This document shows positions 1-10,908 of a stretch of DNA of 64,000 bases, one piece after another. The notes beneath the pieces were generated by a model, which saw only the letters and a program-made list of their open reading frames with translations, did not search any database and was not told where the DNA came from. The stretch is taken from the NCBI GenBank assembly GCA_026120185.1, contig JANUWF010001636.1, forward strand, positions 2,418,001-2,482,000, given 5' to 3'. Within the stretch, counting starts at the first letter, position 1, and every line of letters begins with the position of its first letter. This stretch comes from Voacanga thouarsii. Its lineage: Eukaryota; Streptophyta; Magnoliopsida; Gentianales; Apocynaceae. Made by a program: the position numbers and the translations under genes.

Positions 1-177
1 TATATATATATATATATATAAGAATTTATAATCCCGATTAATTCTTTTTGACAGCTTTATAGCTGAGTTCATTGCAATTTTAGTGTGTGCAAGATAGATT
101 TATATGGTTTGGGTATATGTTCTCTTCTATTGCATTCATTTATTAGCCATTAGATCTTTGATCAGTAATAATATAAG

Positions 178-230
<53 letters not shown>

Positions 231-732
231 TGTATGCAATCTAAACTGATGAGATTGGGTCTAGTATATAATACTGATATCGAAAACTTTTAAAATATAT
301 ATATCTTTTATTACTTATAATTTGGATTCATATTTTTTCGATCGCTTTCATTTAATAGCTGAATTGTTTGCCATTTTAGCATGAGAGAATATAAGTTGGT
401 GCAAGATAGCCTTATATGATTCAAGTATATGTTTTTTCCCTACCACTTCCATTTATTAGCCATAAGATCTGTGATCGGTAATAACTTAAGTGTATTATAT
501 TCAGTATGTGCAGCCTAAAGTTATAAGATTTGCTCTTGTATATAATTCTAATATTGAAAAAATTTATAATATGTACATTTTTTAAAATTATTTATCATTT
601 CGATTTCATTTTTTCCATTTGCTTTCATTTAATAGCTGAGTTGGCTGCAACTTTAGCACAAGAGAATATATGGGTCTATGCAGATAGCTTTATATAATTT
701 GGGTATACATTCTTTTCTGCTTCATTTATTAG
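1..732. repeat. Decayed satellite-like tandem repeat with TA microsatellites
   Basis: No gene is visible. The stretch alternates two word blocks, one around CATTTATTAGCCATTAGATC and one around CATTTAATAGCTGA followed by a variant of GCAATTTTAGC. They recur about every 300 bp, so two monomer types form a compound unit. The same words recur at 7976-8527, 10251-10727, 18578-19203, 27331-28130, 38813-47800 and, inverted, at 31337-31772. TA microsatellites occupy 1-20 and about 188-226. Confidence 0.7.
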
Positions 733-1548
733 TGAGTAAAGGTACTGATTCCCTTAAACTTTCATTAATTTTGATTTTTACTTCCTTTATTTTAAAATTT
801 TGGTCATTGTCCTCCAACTCTTAAAATGACCTAATCCTTACCCTTCTGTTAATTTTGGGCGTTAAATGCTATAGACGACACTACTTGTGCCATTTACATA
901 ACTTATTTGGAGGACATTTTTGAAATTAATGAAGGAATTTTTTCTTTTTCTTTTCTCCTTTCTTTTTTTCCCTTTTCTTTCTCTTTTTCCTTTTCCTTCT
1001 TCTTCTCAAATCCATCAATGATGCCAAATTCAGCGCCAACGTGGTGCTTTCTACCTCCCCTTCCTCTTTTCCCATTTCCTTTTCTTCCTTTTTCTCCCCT
1101 CTTCTATAGGCAAGAATGCATATTTCAATGTCAATATCTATCAATAGACCATGATTCTAACAAATGCATTCCCATCAATAGACTACATGATCCTAATAGA
1201 AAACCCAAAACAAAACGTATAGAAAATCAATCTTAAAGAAGCCATATAATTATTCAAACACAAAAATCCCATTAAAAAAAAAAAAAATCCAAAATAGGAA
1301 ATCAAAACAAAGTTAACAAACAAAAACCCATTATCAAAATAGATAATCAATGTACACAAAAGGCAAAAGATGAAACCTTTTCCAAGTTTTGAATCTCAGC
1401 AGAAATGAAAGAGACAACATGAGGCAAAATTCTAACTAGAAGAGATAAGAGGAAGGGTCAAAAGAATTTGCCTCACAGAAGCACACTTGCTCATAGATTT
1501 GTCCCCTTTCTCTTTGTATCTCTAGTCATTTGAAACAAATTTGTGAAA

Positions 1549-1715
1549 ATGTATACAACATTGAGAAAAATTTTCACAAGGACAAGGTTATAGAACTTAC
1601 AAAACTTGAAGAGATTGTGGCTTAGGCCTTGTGAAATACCAACCAGGAGCTCAAAAGTGACTTGAAGGACCTTTTCATCAATAGTGCAGTTAAAATTGAC
1701 ATGTTTGCAAACTGA
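1549..1715 (+). pseudogene. Captured 40S ribosomal protein eS7 (RPS7) gene fragment, copy 1
   Basis: Read on the plus strand from the ATG at 1549, the frame starts MYTTLRKI. A 2-base insertion shifts the frame, then the segment NTNQELKSDLKDLFINSAVK is readable. This matches the N-terminal part of cytosolic ribosomal protein eS7, a small-subunit protein of about 190 residues. Only about 55 residues are represented. TAG and TGA stops flank the residues AL, and about three codons are missing just before NTNQ. The match ends where the pyrimidine- or purine-rich MULE arm resumes, so the fragment lies wholly inside the element. It cannot make a ribosomal protein. The eS7 identity rests on family motif recognition and should be confirmed by a protein search. 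Confidence 0.75.
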
Positions 1716-2070
1716 GAAGAAGGGGAGAAAGAAAGGAGAAGGAGATAAAGAAGGAAAATAGGACAGGGGAGGAAAGGTAAAGGGCGTCACGCCGACACTG
1801 ATGTTCGCTTCATTGATGGATTTGGGAAGAAGATAAAAAGGGAAAAGAGAAAGAAAAGGGAAAAAAGAAATAAGGGGGAAAGAAAAGAAAAAAGAATATG
1901 TTTTTATTTTATTTTTTAAAAACTATTCTTTTAGTAATTCCAAACATGCGCTCTAAATAAGTCATGTGAATGGCATGTGTTGTGCTTGTTGGAAATATAT
2001 CTTAAAAGATTAAGAAATTACGTAAAGATATTCATTTTGTAATAATAATAGTATTCTATTTAATAAGTCT

Positions 2071-2420
2071 GTATTCACATTTTTCATATATATATAAAGG
2101 TGTAAGTATGTTAGTAATTGATTTATATGTTGGGTCGTACTTCATATAAAGGTATAGATCATAGTTATTCAATATATATACAGTTAAAAGAGTTCTTAAT
2201 TGATTGATAAAATTGTGCATTTCATCAATGTTTAGATTATTATACTATGGAAATGATAGGAATATTGTGCATTTCATCAATGTTTAGATTATTATACTAT
2301 GGAAATGATAGGAATCATCCTAAGCACGAAGGCCACTCAAAAGAAGACAAAGAGAAATTCAAACTACAACTCATGGCACCTTGGGTGAGATCCATTTTCA
2401 AGAGGTTTTAACAGGAGTTT
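2071..2420 (+). repeat. Left copy of a direct repeat abutting the Pack-MULE
   Basis: The segment runs from TTCACATTTTTCATATATAT to ACAGGAGTTT and is repeated at 4339-4632 with high identity. It spans the tail of the Angela LTR part plus the first about 115 bp of the nested LTR (which starts TGATAGGAATCATCC at 2306). It also contains an internal 52-bp tandem duplication (2211-2262 and 2263-2314) that the right copy lacks. Confidence 0.8.
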
Positions 2421-4338
2421 GGTGACAATTTGATCCCTTAACAATTATTTTCAGTCGGTTATGATCCCTACTCCTTTTTTTTTTCATTTTTTTATATCCC
2501 CTAAATATTTTTTTACACCTCATTTGATCCTTTCGATAGTCACACCGTTAAGTTACTATTTTTTGTAAGAGTAAATCTGGAACTTCACTGAATTTCTCCA
2601 CTGTAAAACCCATGACTCCATTTCTGACAACATCACCAACAACACCATTTCTGACAACGCCTTTAGCTTTTGGTTGGATTCCTATCGCTAGCTTTACCAA
2701 AAGATTGTATAGATTCAATCTCAATATAAATATCCATTAATATTTGTTTTTTCCTCTCCAAGTTATAGTAATTCCTTTCGTTCACATTGTAGATAATTTT
2801 CCTAGTCAACCAAACTTGCAGATACCAACAAAGATGAGTAACAGACAAACTTAACTAGACTCCAAGTTCAATAGACAAAGAAACAACAAAAGATTTTTGT
2901 TGTTTTGTAGAACTACAACAATCCGACAAAGTCCAGATTACAGAATGAAAAAAAACACCCGAATTAGTAATGTAAAGACAAAAATACCTGGTGTTTGAAT
3001 GGGTAAAGTTGAAGACATCACAACAGTGCAAGGAGGAGGAGCTGGTAGGATAGGCACAGCTGGTGGTGGTGGTGGTGATGCTGGGTTTTGAAGGTCTAGG
3101 TCCTTATTTGCACTAGGAGGTGCCGCGACTATCTGTGCTTTTGCAGTTTCCTCTGCCAGTGCATCGCAAAAAGCTCTATGCGTAGTAAAGCTATCCCTCC
3201 TACAAATCACCAAAGTAGTTCTTGAGCTCAAGAATCTAAAGTGTCTAACATCATTCACGATGCAAGGAATAGCAAATACTGTTTCATAAAAGAAAATTCA
3301 AGAATTAACCTTGAAAACAATGTCCCACAATCACATTTGTACTCTCTAGTCCCACAAATCTTTGAATGAGCCTTTCAATTTGACTGAATAGCATATCTTT
3401 TTGGACACTTATCGCACTTCCACTTCTTCTCACCGTGTTTTCTGCAAAAATGCTTCTTGATTCCAATCAAATCCCCTAACGCCCGTGAAGGGTCATGGTG
3501 AACACAGGTGGGTTCAGGGCAAACATATACTTTCTTCTTGACCTCTTTGCTTGATCTCTGCCTAAGCTTCCAAGGCAAATTGTGTCCTCTCCTATGGAGT
3601 TGCAAATTCTGGTCCATTTGAAACACCTTATTGCAAATTTCACAAACAAATCGATTTGTTGCTAACAGGGTCTTTGGTGATAAAGCAACCACTTCTGCAT
3701 CTGGATATAGAAAAAGTACCAATCAGAAGTCTAAAATTAATTTTCACCCAATCAAGAACATAAGGAAAGAAACCAGTCATTTCTTTTTCACTTTGCTCTT
3801 CTTACCTAGCATTCCTGGAAGATTTCACTTTTTCTTGGCAGTTGGTTTAGGAGGGGCAGCTTGATTACCAGAAGCAGTGGAATCATTAATGATAGAAGAG
3901 TTGTCTAAATCAGCCGGCATAGAAGTGCTACTGCAGTCGCCAAAGGTAACTTTGGGTGGCTAAAAGAAGAAATTTTGGAGCATTTGTCTTGAAGCCAACC
4001 CATCTCTGAATCCCACGAAGTCTAGTTGCTCGAGCGGATGAAATTGAGCATGGTCAATGCTGGTGTTGGTGGTGTCGGTGTTGGGGTCGGTGGCATTGTC
4101 AAAAATGGTGTTGTTGGTGGCGTTATTGGAAATAGAGTCATGGGTTTTATAGTGGAAAAATTCAGTGAAGTTTCAGATTTGCCCTTACAAAAAATAGTAA
4201 CTTAACGGTATGACTGATGGAAGGACCAAATGAGGTGTAAAAAAATATTTAGGGGATCTAAAAAGATTTAAAAAAGGAATAGGGATCATAACCGACTGAA
4301 AATAATTGTTAAAGGACCAAATTGGAGATTTTGCCTTC
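2421..4338. mobile_element. Pack-MULE carrying an IDD zinc-finger pseudogene
   Basis: The terminal inverted repeats are about 200-240 bp. The left arm (2421 to about 2662) reads inward through AACAATTATTTTCAGTCGG, and the right arm (about 4098-4338) is its reverse complement. Right-arm words such as CCAAATTGGAGATTTTGCC are typical of plant MULE ends. No 9-bp target duplication is visible: both ends abut a 290-350 bp direct repeat (2071-2420 and 4339-4632). The cargo on the minus strand is an intron-containing fragment of an INDETERMINATE-DOMAIN gene. No transposase is present. Confidence 0.8.
2988..3920 (-). pseudogene. INDETERMINATE-DOMAIN (IDD) C2H2 zinc-finger gene, captured and broken
   Basis: IDD proteins are plant nuclear transcription factors with an ID domain of C2H2 and C2HC fingers. 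Three exons can be traced on the minus strand. Exon 1 runs from the ATG at 3920 to 3806 and encodes MPADLDNSS and an AKKK basic stretch. Exon 2 (3700-3310) carries the first finger CEICNKVFQ, then QLHRRGHNLPWKL, then a second finger with CVHHDPSRALGD and KKHFCRKHGEKKWKC. Exon 3 (3199-2988) holds THRAFCDALAEE and a proline-rich tail. GT/AG junctions join exons in frame (PGML-DAEVV across the first intron). Two point changes make TGA stops: directly after KKK, and after AIQSN (3375-3377) where the family normally has tryptophan. Retained introns mean DNA-level capture, not a retrocopy. Confidence 0.85.
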
Positions 4339-4632
4339 ACATTTTTCATATATATATGAAGGTCTAAGTATGTTAGTAATTGATTTATATGTTAGGTCGT
4401 ACTTTATAGTAAGGTATAGATCATAGTTATTCAATATATATACAATTAAAAGAGTTCTTAATTGATTGATAAAATTGTGCATTTCATCAATGTTTAGATT
4501 ATTATACTATGAAAATGATAGAAATCATCCCAGGCACGAAGGCCACTTAAAAGAAGACAAAGAGAAATCAAAACCACAGCTCATGGTACCTTGGGTGAGA
4601 TCCATTTTCAAAATGTTTCAACAGGAGTTTAA
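4339..4632 (+). repeat. Right copy of the direct repeat abutting the Pack-MULE
   Basis: This is homologous to 2071-2420, starting TTCACATTTTTCATATATAT and ending AACAGGAGTTT. The left copy stops exactly there and is followed by the Pack-MULE. This copy continues without a break into the remainder of the nested solo LTR, so it is the original junction and the left copy is the duplicate. Confidence 0.75.
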
Positions 4633-5747
4633 GGCCAATCAAGCCAACAAACCAAGGGTCAAAAGAATGATGAAGGAGTGGATAAAGAAAGGAAGGCCAA
4701 AAGGAGTACAAAGAAGGCAACAATCCTTGTGGAAGGTCAAGTAAACAAATGAACAATAATTAAAGGGCAAACAGGCAAATGAAGGAATGCGACTCAAGAG
4801 AGCTTCAAATGGAAACAACATTGGCTTCAAAACTATTTGGAAGATCAAGGGAAAATATAGAAAAGGAATTGAAAGAATGGAGGTCAAATGAGTAGGAATT
4901 AGAGTGCCTAGAGCTGATCTGGCACCAGCCTAGATCGACCAACTAGGTGCCGGCTGTGATCTATAATTCCACAATTTTTTGGTGCACACACTGTTCTAGC
5001 AAATTGGACCCGGCGTCGGCCTTAACAGCCTGACCCAGCACCGGCTATGGATTGAAAAAAGCCTTATTTATTTGTTCTGACTTCTCTGCACGAAAACTGT
5101 TCCTCCAAATTGGACCCAACACCACCCCCAGGAGACCTACCCGACGTCGGCCCTATTCTTGCCAGATCCAAATTTTTTCAATTTCTCTTGTTTTCAACAT
5201 TTTTAGTTATAATTTCATTTTCACGACTTTTATTATGTTTTAACCCATTTTAAGAAATGTAATGGGGCCTCAAAACTTGTATTAAGGCCATTTAATATTT
5301 AGGTTTAGTTGGTTAATAGTTTAGGGCAAAGCAACTATAAATAGGTTATTATAACTTTGTAAACATAACTTTGGTATTTTGGGAAGGAGAATTCAGATTT
5401 TCTATTTAGAGAGTTCTTGAGGGTGATCCTCATGGGTGATTCCATTAAATATTAAAACTAAATCAAAGAATTTAATCCCACCTTTGATCTTGTCTCTAAA
5501 TATTAAGGGATAATCTAAACTTCATCTCTATTCTATGTGCTTGGTTGCCCAGTGTGTTTGATAGGATTGAGTTAGATACCTTCAAATTCCTATCATTAGT
5601 GTTCTAATCTATAGTTAGATTAGGGTGTTAAGGTGTCTTTGAAGTAGGAAAGATTCACATTATCACAAGAGTGTTAATTGCTTTGTATTTTGGTGTTCTT
5701 GTTTTGAGTTCAATCCACAACAATTGGTACTTCTCAAGATCATATCA
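4516..5747 (+). mobile_element. Solo LTR nested in the Angela LTR (family unassigned)
   Basis: It begins TGATAGAAATCATCC and ends AAGATCATATCA, so the termini are TGATA and TATCA. The preceding 5 bp in the duplicate copy (GGAAA, 2301-2305) nearly match the following 5 bp (GGATA, 5748-5752). The interior has GC-richer tracts rich in CCGGC words near 4915-5160, unlike the surroundings. No coding frame of note is present. After it, the Angela LTR sequence resumes with a local duplication of about 60 bp. Confidence 0.6.
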
Positions 5748-7467
5748 GGATAGCTTTCTTTTAACTAATGAATAGTCCTCTTAGATTATTATATTATAGC
5801 TTTTAAATGGAGAATGACTTACTTTTAACTAATAAATAATCCTTTCACACTAATAGTATAAGTATATTTAAAATACATAGAAATGGACCATGTGAAAATA
5901 ATTTTTATAAAAGTATTATAATAAATAAAGATTAGACTATTATTGCTAATGCATGGATGAATACTCTACAGTTTGAGTATGAATTGGTAGTTTGGTGAAG
6001 TTAGACGTACATACTTTGATATATTATATGTGTAATTTTCTCCATGAGATTAACAATCTTGTATGTTGAGTATGCATCTTTAGTTATCCAAGAAGGATTT
6101 GTACAATAGATCTTTTTTGCCTTGTTTTATGAAAGGAGTAATCGTCTTCTTGTGACAGTCTAAGATAATCTAAAAAAATCTAGAGCCCTAGGAAATGACT
6201 AAGAGTATTGCTTTAAGGGTCGCTCTAATTAGATAAGTAGTTACATTCTTAGAAGTTATAGATTATGGACTAGAAATTAAAGGATGGTAGATGTCATTGA
6301 AAAATATGATAGTACTAGTCAACCATATCTCAATAATGGGTGTTATATATAGAGGTATTTTTATCATTACACATGTAGCTTAAAGATAACACTATTACAA
6401 TATTATCCTTAGAGTCAATATCTATATATAATGATAAATAAAAATATTTAAAATGTAAAATGCAACTATTTAATTAGTAAAAGCATTTTGGTCATTTTAA
6501 TTATCAAGGATAATATGTTTTTTAGTCCTCAAGGTAGCTCTAGAAATCTAAATGACTATTTTAGTTATTGCGCAAATTATTTGGATTGTTTGAGAAATAA
6601 GATAATTTATTTTATTTCAGAAATTTCATTGGATTAGAATAATTAATTAAGGCCATGATTAATTCATAGCCTGGATTAATTAATTAATTCTAAGAAGCCT
6701 AAGTTAAAATATAGGATTAAATAAAATAAATAAGAATTGGCCTAATAATTATATTGGGTCATGTATTTACTATTTTGAGTTTTAATTAAATTAAAAGATT
6801 CAAATAAAATAATAACTAAAGTGGATAAAAGTTTTATTATTTTGGGGTTTTAATAAAACAATCAAGATAAATAATAAAAGGACCAGTAGGTGGACAAAAT
6901 GCTAACTTGTCTTAGACTAGGGTTGGCCGAAGATGAAGGTTTAAACCCTCTAAAGGCAAGCCATATGTAAGATTTGAATTGCCCTAGCTGCCAACTTTCT
7001 TCTAGTGTGCGTGATCTCTCTCTCTCTCTCTCTCAAATTTCTTCCTCAAGAAAAATAATCTTAGTCTACTTTCATCGGTTGCTTGATTTGTAAGGTTGAA
7101 AGAATACCTTAAAAGATCAAAAGCTTCACTCTCTACACGCGTTTTATGCGAAGGAGTAGACATTTAGAAGTCTTCCAGTTGGTACATCTTTGGAGTTCAC
7201 AATTCAGACCAGTCCCAAACAACCTATGAGTTAACCAAATCTAGTTATTGTTATGGTTTTTTCTGATCTAAAAAGGAAAAGTAAGATTGCGATTCCAAAC
7301 TCTAATGAATTTTTAATTTTTCATTAAGCTTGTGTGATACTTGATCCTAAAGTGTTGTTAATATTAATACCTAAAATAGAGATTGAAGTGCAAGAATTAG
7401 GTCATTTTAGGATTTGGAAGGAAAGGATAAAAATCAAAATAAGTGAAAATTCAAGAGGATGTCCAAT

Positions 7468-7975
7468 AAGAAGTGTCAAATAACTAAACACAATATGACA
7501 ACGTTAATTATTATGCTAAACAACTAAACACAATATTACAAAATTAACTAAAAACATATTACCTGAACAAAAGATATAGAACAACATGAAATATAACAAA
7601 GAAAATTATGCATTAAAATACATTACTTTGACTCTTTTCTCCTGAAATGTTTTCTTCTAGATTGGCTCGATACCCAAAAATATTAGTGTGTGCATATATC
7701 TTTTATAATTTATAATCAAATAAGAAGTGTCAAATAACTAAACACAATATTACAAAGTTAATTATTATGTTAAACAACTAAACACAATATTACAAAATTA
7801 ACTAAAAATATATTACTTGAACAAAAGATATAGAACAACATGAAACATAACAAAGAAAATTATGCATTAAAATACATTGCTTTGATACTTTTCTCCTGAA
7901 ATGTTTTCTTCTAGATTGGCTTGATACCCAAAATTTTTTTAGTGTTTGCATATGTCTTTTATATTTTATAATCCC
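7468..7975. repeat. Tandem duplication of about 255 bp
   Basis: Two near-identical copies (about 7468-7718 and 7720-7975) each run from ATAAGAAGTGTCAAATAAC through GAAAATTATGCATTAAAATA to GATACCCAAAA. No gene or other feature is seen within. The first copy directly truncates the right end of the MULE at 733-7463. Confidence 0.85.
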
Positions 7976-8527
7976 GATTCATTCTTTTTGGCAGCTTTAA
8001 TTAATAGTTGAATTCATTACAATTTTAGCATGAGAGCATATGGGTTTGTGCAAGATATATTTATATGATTTGGGTGTATGTTTGTGACACCCCAATCCCA
8101 CATGGGATTGGGATGAGAATTTTGAATGGTATATATAAGAATGGGCCAAGTATCCATTGTCAATTTGAAATATTTATTTTAGCCTAATGAGGATGATGGT
8201 CAAGTAGTTGATCATGGATGCTACCTATTATAACGTTCCTGGGCCCAGAGATTAGCCATTAGATCTGTGATCAATAATAACTTAAAGTGTATTACACTCA
8301 GTATGTGCAGCACAAAGTTACAGGATGGGCTTTTATATCTAACACTAATATTGAAAAATTTTATAATGTGTACATGTATTATTATTTATTATTTTCATTC
8401 ATTTTTCCATTTGCTTTCATTTAATAGCTAAGGTGGTTGCAACTTTAGCACAAGAGAATATGGGCCGGTGCAAGATAGCTTTATATGATTTGCGTATATA
8501 TTCTTTTCTTTCGCTTTCATTTATTAG
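7976..8527. repeat. Satellite-like repeat with an LTR fragment
   Basis: This is paralogous to 31-732, with the same order of words, so it is the flank of a segmental duplication that includes the MULE that follows. About 8083-8250 is an extra insert that starts TGTGACACCCCAATCCCACA, a start typical of some plant LTR retrotransposons, and ends near GGGCCCAGAG. I read the insert as a short LTR or TRIM fragment. Confidence 0.65.
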
Positions 8528-10250
8528 TGAGTAAAAAGTACCGATTCTATTGAACTTTCACTAATTTTGATTTTTACTTTCTTTTTTTCAAAATTTTGGT
8601 CATTGTCCTCCAACTCCTAAAATGATCTAATCCTTACCCTTCCCTTGATTCTGGGTATTAAATTCTACTAAAAGGCATAATGCCATTTACATAACTTATT
8701 TGGAGGATATTTTGAAATTACTGAAAAAATAAATTTAAAATATAATAATGATAACTTTTTCTTTTTTTTCATTTCTCCTTCTTGTTTTCCCTTTACTATC
8801 TCTTTTTCTTTTTCCTTCTTCCTCTTAAATCTATCAATGATGCCAAATTCAGTGTCAGTGTGGTGCCTTCTACCTCCTCTTCCTCTTCCCCATTTCTTTC
8901 TATTCTTTTTTTTCTTCTTCTTCTTCTATGGACAAGAATGTATTTTTTTAGTATCAATATCTATCAATAGACCATGATTCTAATAGATGCATTCCCATCA
9001 ACAAACCATGATTCTAATAGAAGAAAACCCAAAACAACTTGTATAGAAAAATCAATCTTAAAGAAGCCATGTAATTATTCAAACACAAAAATCCCATTAA
9101 AAAAAATCTAAAACTAGAAATTAAAACAAAGTTAACAAACAAAAACCCATTATCAAAATATACAATCAATGTACACAAAATGCAAAAGATGAAACCTTTG
9201 CAAAGTTCTGAATCGTTTCGCCATCCTGACCACTGAATCTTTTGCATTCATAGTTTCCATCATTCCCATTGCTTCTTACTTAATGTTTAGGTCTAAATTT
9301 TTCAATAGAACTCACAATGAAATTTGTTCTTGAGTCAATCTTCTCAGTCTTTATTAGCTCAAAGCACTTAATTTTTTGTTTTGCTCTATAATCTATAAGA
9401 AGTGTCATTTAATTGTGTTTATTATGGAAGAATTAGTTTGATGCTTTATTACACTACCTTTTATGAGATGTCTTATGGACCTTAAATATTAAAATCCTAT
9501 ATTGATATTTTTTTCTCTCAGTAGAAATGAAACAGACCACATGAAGCAAAATTCTAACTAGAAGAGATAAGAGAAAGGGAAGAAAGAATTTTCCTTGCAG
9601 AAGCACACTTGCTCACAATCTATTCCCTTTCTCTCTGTATCTCTAGTCATTTGAAACAAATTTGTGAAAATGTATACAACATTGAGAAAAATTCACAAGG
9701 ACAAGGTTGTGGAACTTACAGAACTTGAACAGATTGTGGCTCAGGCCTTGTAAAACACCAACCAGTTGGAGCTCAAAAAGTGACTTAAGTGACTTGAAGT
9801 GTCTTTTCATTAATATTTCAGTTAAAATTGATGTATCTACAAACTGAGAGGAAGGGGAAAAAGAAAGGAGAAGGAGAAAAGGAAGGAAAATGGGAAGGTC
9901 GAGGAAAGGCAAACGGTGCCGCACCGGCACTGATGTTGGCTTCATTGATGGATTTGGAAAGAAGAATGAGAGGGGAAAAGAGAAAGAAAAAGGGGGAAAA
10001 GAAAAGGAAAAAAGAATAAGTTTTTATTTTATTTTTAAAAAATTATTCCTTCATGTAATTCCAAACTTGCTCTCTAAATAAATGATGTGAATGGCGCGTG
10101 TAGTGCTGTTAACAACATTTAATTGCCATAATGGACTAAAGAGCAAGAATTAGGTCATTTTAAGAGTACAAATGAAAGACCAAAATTTTAAAATAAGAAG
10201 GGTAAAAATCAAAATAAGAGAAATTTCAAGAGGATGGATACTTTATACTC
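8528..10250. mobile_element. Mutator-like element (copy 2) with captured eS7 fragment
   Basis: This is a complete paralogue of the element at 733-7463 without the nested LTR. The left end is TGAGTAAAAAGTACC and the right end is its reverse complement ending TACTTTATACTC. The flanks are ATTTATTAG (8519-8527) and ATTATTAG (10251-10258), a 9-bp target duplication with one base lost. Long pyrimidine-rich and purine-rich arms (about 8750-8940 and 9840-10030) include matching words around CCATCAATGA and TCATTGATGG. No transposase gene is present. The cargo is an eS7 gene fragment. Confidence 0.8.
9670..9847 (+). pseudogene. Captured 40S ribosomal protein eS7 (RPS7) gene fragment, copy 2
   Basis: The frame from the ATG at 9670 reads MYTTLRKIHKDKVVELTELE and continues QIVAQAL to a stop, then NTNQLELKK. 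A frameshift leads to SDLKCLFINISVKIDVSTN. The pattern follows the N-terminal part of ribosomal protein eS7. The first half is better preserved here than in the copy at 1549. Both copies lack the same few codons before NTNQ, which points to one capture followed by duplication of the element. Not functional. Confidence 0.8.
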
Positions 10251-10727
10251 ATTATTAGCCACTAGACCTTTGATTAGTAACTGTAAGAGGATAAATGACA
10301 ATGCAATTGACTGTTAGTCTTTGAGCGTTACGTTCTTTAGCTTTCAATTAATAGTCACAAGGTTGACAATTTTAGCGTGAGAGAATATAGGTAGCGCAAG
10401 AGAGCTTATTATAATTCTAGTATATGTTCTTTCCTACTAGTTTTTAATTATTATTAGCCACTAGATCTGTGATCATTAATAATATGAGAAGATAGAAAAC
10501 AACACAATTAACTTTTATGCTTCAAGGATTACATTCTTTTTTATCGTTTTCATTTATTAGTCACCAAATTTTTAATTAGTTAGTAATTTCAAATCAAAGT
10601 ATTTTTTTCAAGTTGATAATTTTAGCATGAGAGGAAAAGGTTAATGCAAGTGACTTTCTATACTTTGAGTACATTCATTCTTGACTATTTTTTATCTTTC
10701 AGCTACCAAATATTTTCTTAGTAATTC
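10251..10727. repeat. Satellite-like tandem repeat segment
   Basis: About three monomers of the roughly 135-bp repeat are readable (for example ATTATTAGCCACTAGATCTG and GCAATTTTAGCG words). It ends at AATTC (10723-10727), the target site of the LTR stack that follows. No gene is seen. Confidence 0.7.
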
Positions 10728-10908
10728 TGTTGGAAATTATGTATGAAAAAAATTATGTAATTTTGTAAAGAGATTTATAATTGCAATAATAGTGGTTTCT
10801 TTTTATAAGTTTACTTTCATATTTTTATACATAAAGGTACAAATATGTTAGTAAATAATCTGTGTATTGGGTTGTGCTTTACAGTAATGTATAGATTACA
10901 ATTATTTA

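Larger units (their letters stand above)
1987..7351 (+). mobile_element. Angela/BARE-type Copia solo LTR (copy E), interrupted
   Basis: The element starts TGTTGGAAATATATC at 1987 and ends near TTGATCCTAAA at 7351. It is flanked by GTGCT (1982-1986) and GTGTT (7352-7356), a 5-bp target duplication with one mismatch. It belongs to the same family as the LTRs at 10728, 10909, 13262 and 16786. Shared words include ATTATTATACTATG, TTTGAGTATG and a CT microsatellite (about 7013-7034) near the 3' end. No gag or pol follows, so this is a solo LTR. It is expanded by an internal duplication, a Pack-MULE (2421-4338) and another solo LTR (4516-5747). The BARE/Angela assignment rests on the TGTTGGAAATATGCC-like terminus and the unit length of about 1.75 kb seen in its relatives. 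Confidence 0.75.
733..7463. mobile_element. Mutator-like element (copy 1) with captured eS7 fragment, split by a nested LTR
   Basis: This non-autonomous MULE has very long inverted ends. The left arm (733 to about 1110) starts TGAGTAAAGGTACTG and runs through a pyrimidine-rich tract. The right arm (about 1690-1986, continued at 7352-7463 after the nested LTR) is its reverse complement, purine-rich and ending near GAATTCAAGAGGATG. It lies after the word ATTTATTAG at 724-732, the same target as its paralogue at 8528-10250. The far right end is truncated against a local tandem duplication, so no right target copy is seen here. The interior holds a ribosomal protein eS7 gene fragment. I see no transposase, so movement would need a helper element. 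Confidence 0.75.

Noticed and set aside
907..1236. A 109-residue protein rich in S, F and P
   Set aside because: It is a translation of the pyrimidine-rich MULE arm. The complementary strand gives an equally artificial lysine-glutamate protein.
3375..3722. A functional zinc-finger gene on the minus strand
   Set aside because: The frame ends at a TGA where IDD proteins continue with tryptophan, a second TGA lies before it in the spliced frame, and the locus is enclosed by MULE inverted repeats.
4466..4744. A 92-residue basic protein resembling a gag fragment
   Set aside because: It spans the junction of two LTRs (Angela part and nested solo LTR), so it is a chance frame.
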